Positions 23,371-34,276 of a stretch of DNA of 64,000 nucleotides are shown here, piece after piece; positions within the stretch are counted from its first letter, which is position 1, and each line of letters begins with the position of its first letter. Origin of the DNA: Sinotaia quadrata (taxonomy: Eukaryota; Mollusca; Gastropoda; Architaenioglossa; Viviparidae); contig CM054178.1 in NCBI GenBank assembly GCA_028829895.1, forward strand, positions 25,430,701-25,494,700, in the 5' to 3' direction. Below the pieces are notes generated by a model, which was not told where the DNA came from, did not search any database, and saw only the letters and a list, made by a program, of their open reading frames with translations. A program made the translations under genes and the position numbers.

Positions 23371-24230
23371 AAATAAATATTGACTTTAGCCCATGAGCAA
23401 AATTTACCAGCTTTTAAAGTTGTGATAAATCTGAGAATAAAATCGATAAGGTGAAAAGTTTCAATGTGGCACAAAATTTAATTATGGCGACAACTATACC
23501 ACAAGTATAGCGGTCTTCAGTTTAAGCTAAGAATAATGGTATGTCACTATACTCAATATAGAGCTTTTACTTTTAAAAACAAAAGCCAAACACATCAGAG
23601 TAGACTCAGTAGAGGGTGTAAAAGGCAAATGTGCAAATATATAAGACGACAAGACAGCATTACCTATTTCAGTCTTGCTGAAAACGTTAACCTTAATCTA
23701 GTATATTTTATTTTTGCACACGTGCCATTGCCTCTGAGTCCTGACCCACTCTTGAACTCCCATATTTCTCCTCCCACAGTCTTTTCCTGATTTGCTTTCG
23801 CTGAGTCAGCAACAACGTCCAATAGATTTGTCGCCTTTGTACCACACAACACGCTGACTTTTGGGATGTGAAAATGTGTTTGTGTATGTGTGTAGATACA
23901 TAAGTATACGATAGTGTAGATGTGTATGCGTAGGTATAAGTGTGTGTGTGTGTATGTGTGTGTATTCAGTGTAAATGTGTACGTGTGTTGTTGTATCGTG
24001 TTCTATTTGAAGATAAATCAAAACTGATTTTGAATTTCTGTATGCTTATATGTAACAACAAACCACGAAAAGGAAGAGAACTTTGAACTACTAAAGCTCT
24101 AACGTAAATATTATTTACGGTGCGGCTCAGGAATTAGGGCATAAATCAGACTGAACGCGCTCTAAAATAAACATACGTTAAAATCTCGATGGGAAACGTT
24201 ATGTACATATTTGCAGGTATAAGCAATGCT
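23371..24230. other. Spacer with a coding-like but unassigned patch
   Basis: A minus-strand frame at 23664-23852 (62 codons) has plausible composition. On the plus strand the same patch has a polypyrimidine tract plus CAG near 23770. No family is recognised and it may be a LINE or other repeat scrap. Confidence 0.3.
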
Positions 24231-24233
24231 TGC

Positions 24234-24234
<1 letters not shown>

Positions 24235-24279
<45 letters not shown>

Positions 24280-24283
24280 GTGC

Positions 24284-24329
<46 letters not shown>

Positions 24330-24345
24330 ATGTGTGTGTGTGCGC
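24235..24345. repeat. (GT)n microsatellite
   Basis: GT run with GTGC and GCGC interruptions. Confidence 0.96.
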
Positions 24346-24910
24346 GCTAGCGCTTTTATTTCTGAACATGGTGCTAGTTTACAAATAACATTAGAAGAAA
24401 GGGAGGGGGGGGGGTTCTGAGGTGGACACAATGTCACTTCGTCCACATTTGCGATGAAACACTGAAAATGCAATTTGCTTCCGAAAACGTGGATAATTTT
24501 GATAAATGGAATAATATTTTGACTTTGGACTTTGACAAATGGAATGCATATTTGAGTGTGGAGACGCTTGAAATAAAGGACTAAGAATTACCATAGCAAC
24601 ATGAAATCAGCTTTATTTTACCTTGACAATGGAATGCTTTTGTAAACTTGTAAATACTTGAAATGTACAAGCAAACAAAACAATGGCAAGTAAATATGTT
24701 TTTATTAAACTTTGGAGACGTTTACAAAACAAAGCAAAAACAAACAAACAAAAAACCACCCAACTCAGAACGGATAGGCAACAAAATGGTTTTTAGCCAA
24801 GGAAATGTTTTACAGTCGTGCTATGACGCGAATTTTGCAGTCAGATGATTGTTTATGACGTAAGCTTTGCAAATGGACTTGTTCATTATTATGTTGCAAT
24901 TGGACGTATG
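24346..24910. other. Spacer, nothing recognised
   Basis: Contains a short G-tract near 24404. No gene is supported. Confidence 0.4.
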
Positions 24911-24914
24911 TTCA

Positions 24915-25070
24915 AGGTGTGAATTTTGCAATCGGCGTTTGTTCAGGACGCGAGTTTTGCAATCGGCCGTTTGTTCAGGACACGAGTTTTGCAATCGACC
25001 GTTTGTTCAGGACTCGAGTTTTGCAATCGGAAGTTTGTTTATGACGCGAGATTTGCAATCTCATGGGTTA
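24915..25070. repeat. 33-bp minisatellite, about 5 copies
   Basis: Core CGAGTTTTGCAATCGGCCGT then TTGTTCAGGA. Period is a multiple of 3, so two plus frames stay open with an 11-residue period. Confidence 0.88.
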
Positions 25071-25139
25071 ATGACGTATTGTGTAACCAAAATTTACGGT
25101 TGCTAGAACTACTGGGAAAGAACACCAGAAAACACTAAG

Positions 25140-25920
25140 TTTAAAATACGGATTTAAGTAATTTCCAAAAACCTTTCATGGTGTATCATCATTCTTTTAT
25201 ATTTTACTAGACGCCAAAGATTTGGGGCTTTTCAAGTTCTTATTAATGTCGCTTGGTCAACTAAAGCTACATTAAAAAAATTAAAACGAGCGAGTTCTGT
25301 TTAAAGGGCATGACATTTAATGAAGCAGAATGATTCTAGTACAAGGAAAGACATTTGAAAAATTACAAAGAACAAGGATTGGAAAGCAAGGTGGAACGTT
25401 TAATTCTAGGCATTTTCCGAGAACAATAATTGTTTTGATTCAGGAAAAGACAACCACGCGACTGGAAATAGTGAGCTAAATAGGTCATTGTCGTTTATAA
25501 TCATTAGTGTGATATAGCGCCCTCTGTCAGAATTGGAAACCATGATTACGTCATACTTTTGTTGTCAAAGCTAACCCCAAGCGACTGAAGAAGACGAAAA
25601 GCTGACTTTAAATAGTGTCAACTTTTAATAAATATTTTTTTGTGTGAACAACTCTTGCTATTGTTGACAGGGTTACTAAATAAAAAACTGCCTAGATATA
25701 TATTTTAAATTTTAACATTGTCATAAGCCACAAAAAAACAAGTGTATTGGGGAAGGCACCAAAGACAGTCACTTTTTGGTGCGATCTGCAATGTTGACTG
25801 TATTTGGGAACGACATTCAAGACAGACCGACTATAAAAGCATGATGGGGAAGGCACTAGAGGATTTGAGTATTTGGTGCGGTTTGCAGTTTAGGCGTTAT
25901 TTTAATTGGACTTTCAAGAT
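25140..25920. other. Mostly unique spacer
   Basis: Includes two diverged copies of a roughly 100-bp unit around GGGGAAGGCAC(C/T)A and TTTGGTGCG at 25745-25880. No gene is supported. Confidence 0.45.
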
Positions 25921-25924
25921 GTAG

Positions 25925-26092
25925 AGATGAAGAAATCATATACAAGAACACGATTGAATGATAAGTTAATGTATAGTATAAGTAAAAACATTTACAAATC
26001 TTATACAAGAACACGATTGAATGATAAGTTAATGTATAGTATATGTCATACAAATCATAATACAAGAACACGATTGAATGATAAGACAGAAC
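25925..26092. repeat. About 60-bp repeat, 3 copies
   Basis: Core ACAAGAACACGATTGAATGA then TAAGTTAATGTATAGTATA. Confidence 0.85.
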
Positions 26093-26129
26093 ACTGACAA
26101 TTTAACGACAGTCTTCATGTAACGGTGAG

Positions 26130-26440
26130 GAAAACTTTGTACCAAGATTTGTGTTGTTGTTCTTTACTGTCGGATGTTATCCATTGCATACATCACTTTG
26201 TACCAAGATTTGTGTTGTTGTTCTTTACTGTCGGATGTTATCCATTGCATACATCACTTTGTACCAAGATTTGTGTTGTTGTTCTTTACTGTCGGATGTT
26301 ATCCATTGCATACATCACTTTGTACCGAGATTTGTGTTGGTGTTCTTTACTGTCGGATGTTATCCATTGCATACATCACTTTGTACCGAGATTTGTGTTG
26401 GTGTTCTTTACTGTCGGATGTTATCCATTGCATACATCGC
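26130..26440. repeat. 61-bp minisatellite, 5 copies, just upstream of copy B
   Basis: Core TACTGTCGGATGTTATCCAT with ACCAAGATTTGTGTTGTTG. The array ends about 150 bp before the copy B start codon, so it lies in its promoter or 5'UTR region. Confidence 0.92.
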
Positions 26441-26590
26441 TATTAAAATCGATCATATTATCAGAAACCCCCTCCTTGTGACGCAAAGCCAGTGTGCACA
26501 CTTGAAAACGTAAGGGACGCTGGCAAGTACTTTCGCCAAGAAGCACGTAAAAACAGACGAGAATGCGACTCGAGAGGTTCGTGTTCCACT

Positions 26591-26645
26591 ATGCCAAGCA
26601 GATCTCTCTGGACTTTCCTGCTATTTGCTTCTCTTGTGGCCAAAG
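26591..26645 (+). CDS. Copy B exon 1: signal peptide
   Basis: ATG then 17 codons of signal-peptide character (Arg near the N-terminus, then a Trp/Phe/Leu-rich core, Ala-Lys end). It ends in phase 1 at AAAG|gtaagg. The upstream GC-richer sequence (about 26461-26590) is probably 5'UTR. Confidence 0.8.
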
Positions 26646-29600
26646 GTAAGGAAGCTCTCTTCGGTTACAATATCTTTCTAGGTACTGGGCAGTACACAAT
26701 GTGAGATTGGCGTCTAGGTTCGCGAAAGTTCAAGATACTGTTAAAATATATTTTAGGTATTTGAACATTTAAATCCGAGACAATACTTTTAAATATTACT
26801 GTTTGATGAAATGGTAATAGTTGCAATACTAGGTAATCAGCTTACCCATTGCACATTTAAAAAATATGTATAGACTATGTAGAAGTACTATTGAGAACTA
26901 TTTTAAGTTTTAATATTTAAAAACCAAACAAGATAAACTATTAGATATGTTTGTGTTAGATATGGATTTCGAAACACCTTGATCGATTTTATAAATTATT
27001 CGAGAATATGTTTACAAAATTTCTTGAATTGATACAGAATGTAATTTGTAATATTTTTTTGATAGATACTATGATGAATGAGTGATTAAAGTGTGAATGA
27101 GTGATGAAATGGTAGGTGATGAGTGATTAAAGTGTGAATGAGTGATGAAATGACTACTGAATGACTATGTTGAGTGATCGATTGAATAATGAGTGTCTGG
27201 GCGTTTGATAGTCTTAGATACACTGTACCCGAATACCTCTTACATAGAGATTAAATATATCTTTAAACAGACATTTCTTTGAAATAAACGATTTTAGTTA
27301 ACTTATTTTTCGATTTGTTGGTTTTTTTTTTATTTCAAAGAATGAATTATTTTCGCACCGGTATGTAGCATTTTTGAAGAAACTCACTTATCATGGATAC
27401 GTCGTGAAGATATATCATATCAAATGTAGATATATCATATCAAATGTAGATATGCTGAATCCATTTTATTGCTATTGTCGTTAAATATTAATTGAGGAAA
27501 AAATACTTATAGGCAATCCTTGCCGTGTGGTGCTTATTTTAAATTACAACTTGGAAATAAAACTTACGTAAACTTCAATTGCTTTGGGCATTTTTAAATT
27601 TAAGAAACCCACATATTTCATGATGATGATAAAGTAGTTGATACTGGTATTTAAACTGCCATATACTTATTTATAAATAAATAAAAATAATATTGTGGAG
27701 CTGATACATGTTTAAGTGAATTTTAGTTCATAACAGAATATATTCCATTCAAAATTACTGTTAGAGGCTGTTTTCTAACTTTTTCATTTTACTCTCTAAT
27801 TTATTATCTTTGCTTGCACGTAGAAAGGGTTAATGTTGTGTTGTGTGTCCAGTTTTATGGTCAAGTGAGGCCACTAAATGTCCAGACGATGTCGTGTCAG
27901 AAGTTTCAAACTGCATCCCAAGCTACGTCAGTTACGGAGTGGTTCGCAACCTGACAGTACTCCAGCGTCTGTGTAGGTACGCGCGTTTATTTATTACGTC
28001 ACTATAATAGAGTTATCTAACTTGCCTGAACAATCAAACCGTTACGTATGCTTAACTGTGTGTGTCATAACTAGGTTTTAAAATCCTTTGGTTAGAGTTT
28101 TGTTTACCTAATTAAAGCTGTTAGACTTAATATAAACAGGTTCACGGGCTAATCTATATATGAAGTTACAATAGAGTTATCTAACTTGCCTTAATAATCC
28201 TTTAGTTAGAATTGATTATCTGAATAGAGTTGCTTAACTTGGTTATGTAGTATAAGAGAATAAAGTAGTTTTACGTGACAAAAACAATTCTTTATTTATA
28301 ATAATATGTAAAGAATTAGTTAGAAATGTCCTTATATATCAATGTAGAGTTGTTGAACTAGATATCAGGAATAATGTATTTATAATTATCTATATCGAGT
28401 TATTAAATATAAAGCAGTTCCTTCTTTATGTCAGTGAAGAGCAATAATTCTATTATCACCCACCGACGGAGGGCGGTAGGGGGTGTGCGCCAGACAGCTG
28501 CGACCTTTTCACCCCCTCCTGACGCCCTCTATCTCGAACACAAATGTAAGGCTGTGGGACCCCATAAGGGCACTCCAGATCAGGGAACGTATGATGACGA
28601 AATGATCAACGCAAGCTCCAGTTGTGGCGTAAAACTTTCGATCCCCACCCCCATCTAAATAGAAAAATATATTTATATATTCATACGTATAGAGAAGTAT
28701 ATAAATTTACAAAATAAATCCTTATTTATATCAATGATAATTATTTTAATGCACCCAAATATGTTTACTCCGGAGGTAATACTAATCAGCCTAACTAGGA
28801 GGAGCTCAGTGAGTGAAAATTCAAGTGTTTTGGATAAACTTCAGGCTAACTTCCATACCTACTGAATAATTTTAAAATTGGACTGGATTTATTTTTCTGC
28901 ATAAACAAATATGTTAGTTGAATAAAATTTTAAAGAGTGAGTCATAACATAAGCAACACTTCTGTGATTGAAACTGTAATAAATTCAATGACGAAAATTA
29001 TGACTATTGTGATTAAAACTGTAATAAATTAAATGACAAAACTAACACTTTTGTTATTAAAACTGTAATAAATTCAATGACAAAAACTAAAACTTTTGCT
29101 ATTAAAACTGTAATAAATTCAATGACAAAACTAACACTTTTGTTATTAAAACTAATAAATTCAATGACAAAAACTAAAACTTTTGCTATTAAAACTGTAA
29201 TAAATTCAATGACAAAAACTAAAACTTTTGCTATTAAAACTGTAATAAATTCAATGACAAAACTAACACTTTTGTTATTAAAACTGTAATAAATTCAATG
29301 ATAAAAACTAAAACTTTTGTTATTAAAACTGTAATACCTGTAAATTCAATGTCGAAAACTGCTTTGAAATTGATGAAGATTTATCATGTGCTGTCTGAAG
29401 ATGATAATTTAAAACATTGTCTAGATGTGTTTCCAGTGAAAAGAAAAATCACATCCTAAAATTGTCGGACCAGATTTGATAATACATAGAATCTGCCCCT
29501 AAGGCATACAGTTCTTGATAAAATAATTATAAATTAATACTCAGATAATAATCACAAGTCCAAGTCATATTCCCTTGACAAGTGAAACGCATTTTATAGA

Positions 29601-30062
29601 GAAATATTCTCTATTTTATCCACAGCATTATTTGTAGCATTGAGTAATACTAAGTCATACATATTAAGTCATAGGCCTTCACTTACAAAGTAATCAAGAC
29701 AGCAACATTATTTGTAGCATTGAGTTATACTGATATGTATATGGGCCTTCACTTAACAAAGTAATCAAGACAGCAACATTACCGGTTACAATATAGTGTT
29801 GATCTGCTCGACTGGTAATCTGTGGAATGTGATTATTATTTTTATGTACGCCGAAAACCTTTCACCCCAATCCGGAAAGTGCATGTCTTGCTAGATTAAT
29901 CAGTTGATAACGTACACTTGTGAAACTGTGTGACATTTTTAATCAAAAACTGCGGACCCACTGCATTCATCTGGCTGATTAAGAGATTTTGTCTTGATCA
30001 TTTCGGTGGCAATTGATTTCCGTAGTATCTGACCTTTCTAGAGTTTACAAAACACACACACA

Positions 30063-30094
<32 letters not shown>

Positions 30095-30096
30095 CA

Positions 30097-30163
<67 letters not shown>

Positions 30164-31105
30164 TTCTTAACTATACAGTACCCATGAACAACGTCCACTT
30201 TGAGACAACACTGATGAACATTGAAATGTCACACAATGCGTTTTATGTTCTCGCTCCACTGTGAGCAGTATTAACGTATACTGTAGTGACTCGTTGATTC
30301 AAATCATTCTGTATTTCAGTAAAGACTACAGCTACCGTGAGATGAGAGCACTCCCTGTGATACATTTGAAAGTTTTTTTTCTTCACACCAAATTTTGAGA
30401 CGCTCATTTCAACAAGACAACGAGTGTGTCGATCTCTAGTCCTCCATGTTTACTGAAATGTTTTCCGTTTTCCGTTTTAAGTCCTCCCTTAAACATCAAA
30501 TAATATACAACATTTTGAACATAATTATTTCACTCTATGACTTGCAAACTCAGCTTGATCCTAACTTAATGAAATAGTTTGTTTCCATTTTACTTTTTTT
30601 ATTTGACACCTATCTTTATGGCTTAGATTTTCTTTCCACCTTACCTGTTTATTTGACATACACATAATAATTTAATGACGCAGATTTTCTCTGCATTTGA
30701 CCTTTTCTATTTGACATCTTTAAGTACTTTGGTTTTGTCGAGAGGTCAAAGACTTCCTGGTATATAATATCATATGAAAAAATTTAACATGGCGATTTTT
30801 CTGTGAAATTATTAGTGTGTAATATACCGTGTTTAGCACTATTTCCTGGGTTTTGCTTTCAAGCATAATTATGGTAACTCGCTGTCTTCCGAGGCTCCTA
30901 ACACATGACTTCTTCGATTAGCTGTGAGAGAATGAGGTCGCTTACTCCATGCTGCTGTGACCAGATCTCCATCGTACCCAATGAACTCTGTCTCCATCCA
31001 CTTTCTGCTTTATTAACTCTATCTGATTTAATAATTTGTCAGGAATTAGATGTGCAATAAATTAACTGCCGACACAATATGCCTCCCGAAATTTCATCTG
31101 TTCAT

Positions 31106-31170
<65 letters not shown>

Positions 31171-33993
31171 CGCGCGCAGCATACAATTTACATTTTAAAA
31201 ATAAAAGAGATATCACTCACAAAATGTTAACATATATTTTGTTACTATGACATTATGTTACACTGCCTTTTAAGCAGTCTGTACTTTCTGGTCCCGGAAG
31301 TCGTTAATACATTTCGTGAAAGTCTTAAAAATACTTATATAGCGATCTCAGACTACAGCGAGCAAAAAACAACCTGTGTGTGAGGATTTAATTCTACTTT
31401 AGTTGTGTGTAAGAGGATCATTAGTCTACTGACAATGAACTAGAGTTCTTTGTTTGTTGTCAGTGCGTTGAGGATCATCAGCCTACTAACAATGAACTAG
31501 AGTTCTTCCTTTGATTGCCAGTGCTTATAAGAGGATCATTAGCCTTCTAATAATGAGTTTGATTTCTTTCGTTGGAGATAAGTGTAGCGGTCAATGTATA
31601 AAGATGAATTTTCTGTCAAATCTATTCCATTAATGATCTGATCAATAACATCAGAATAAAAAAATCACCCTAGAAACCAAATCGAACCAAGTCACATCAA
31701 CATTTATTGATTACTTCATAGAAACATCACAATGATGCAAAATCTGTTAATTTGTTTATAAACAAAAACTCCGTTTATATAGCAGTGAAAGGGACACAAT
31801 TCGTGGAAAGCAAAATAATACTAATTTTCTCGTTCTACCTCCCCTTTGATTTACACCACAATTAAAAAGATAATAATAATAACCCGCCGATTATTGCGTC
31901 TAGAGCCTCTCAAAGTCTGAGATGTTTAGTAATCACATTTAGCTATCGACGTTATATTTCATAAGGATTATTTTACCTGTAAGGTAAGCGAAAGGCGATT
32001 ATGTGTAACGGATATTGTATACGTCAGAATTACACACCATCTACTGTATACGTCAGAATTACACATCTACTGTATACGTCCGAATTACACATCATCTACT
32101 GTACAGCAAAGCGTATAGTGCAATAATTACAACCACTAATCATGTTTTGACATGTCATCTACTGTACAGCAAAGCGTATAGAGCAATGAATAATTACAAC
32201 CACTAATCATGTTTTGATAGTGCTTTCTGTCCACACACTGATCTCGGGTTCTGATGGAGACGCATTCACTGATTCTCTATGTTCAGCTGGAGACAGGAGA
32301 GCCGCAATGCAGTCTCCGATAACTCTTTCAAGGCGGACTTATATTATGGCCCTTTGATGCAAAAGGTATCTGAAAGAGGGCAGGGTGGTGCTTAGTTTTA
32401 GTAGCAGTAGCAGTCATAGTATGCCTGAAGAAAAGAAACTGAGGGAAATTGTCAGTCACATCCGTGCTTTGATGCTTGCATTTTATTCACCAGTCTGAGA
32501 GATTCCCCCACTGTCTTCTTAGTTTCTGGCAGTAGAACTAATAGCCAGACTAGAGTTCTAGCTAGCCTTCGTTTCTGGCAGTAGAACTAATAGCCAGACT
32601 AGGGTTCTATTCAGTCCGCTCATCTTCCATTCTATTTACTAACTTGATAATTGTGAATCTCTTTCGTCTGAATGAAAATACTTTTAGAGTTCTGTTTAAA
32701 GATGAGAAGGAACGAGAAAATATTTTACTCGTACAAGATTAAAATGTACTAACTCGATTTATTTATTTGCTTCTTTCTTTCCTTGTTTCTCCATGTTTTT
32801 TCTTCTCTTCCAAACAGGGCCTTCATAAGAGATGCATTCCAGAGACCTATAACATTTTGGTCTTTCCCTTGTCTTCTAGTGTTTTTTTAATTGAACTAGT
32901 CTAATTTAAGCTAGCAACATCACCTTACCTATTCCAGAGACCTATACATTTTGGTCTTTCCCTTATGTCTTTAGTTTTTTTAATTGAACTAGTCTAATTT
33001 AAGCTAGCAACATTACCTTACACCTAAAGCAGTGAGACAAACAGCAGAACATTTAATAATAATAAATCAGCATAGAATTATAGAAGTAGTGCTTTCTTAA
33101 CGCATGGGCACGCCGCAGTTGCCTGGGGGCCCCGTGCTAATCTACGTATGTTGTGACTTGCTGTCAATTTTTATTCCAGTGAGTGGTTGTGTAGGTAGGG
33201 GCCCCGGTGCACTGCTTTGCCCGTGGGCCTATAATGTTGTTAAGACGGCCTGAATAGAAGTATTCACAAATAATTATCATCTTTTAATAGCTGCGTGCCT
33301 GCTAATAAATTGTTGAACATAATCTTCCTGAAAAAACAACAACCGATAATGCCAATTTTCTGAGGTCATTTGAGTGTGCAGAAATGGCAATTTCAAACAG
33401 CCAGTGACATGTATGACAGATCTGCGATACCTGTGTCAGAACGACACTGACCAACGAGAACTCTTAAGTCATTCTATGGACGTGGATGGTTGGCGGGCTA
33501 GTGCAGACACCGTCTGTGAAAATGAATACGGTTAGTACTTGATATCGCTCGGATTTACTACTAACTACCTAACTCAAGCAATCACCATTCACTTACTCGT
33601 TATCGCTCGGATTTACTACTAACTACCTAACTCAAGCAATCACCATTCACCTACTCGTTACCTAACTGATGAAGTTATCTGATGCATTCATATTTACTCA
33701 TTATCTAAATAGCACTTTTCTACTTACTAGTTTTTTTTTTAACTGATACATTCATACTTCACTAGTTTTCTAACTGATACATTCATACTTCACTAGTTTT
33801 CTAATTGATACATTCATACTTCACTAGTTTTCTAACTGATACATTCATACTTCACTAGTTTTCTAATTGATAATTCATACTTCACTAGTTTTCTAAACTG
33901 ATACATTCATACTTAACTAGTTTTCTAACTTATATCTATCTCTTTTCCTCCCTCCCTCTATCTGTATATTGTCCCTCCGTGCCTTCCCATCTA

Positions 33994-34067
<74 letters not shown>

Positions 34068-34088
34068 GTCTGTCTATCTATCTATCTA

Positions 34089-34157
<69 letters not shown>

Positions 34158-34238
34158 AGCACTTTGATCAGATGATAAACCAATCAAGTGAAAAACGTGC
34201 AAAAATTATATTTAGTTTACTTAATAGTATCTGGCTTT

Positions 34239-34276
<38 letters not shown>

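Noticed and set aside
33969..34175. Ser-Ile-Tyr-Leu repeat frames
   Set aside because: They are translations of the (TATC)n/(TGTC)n tract.
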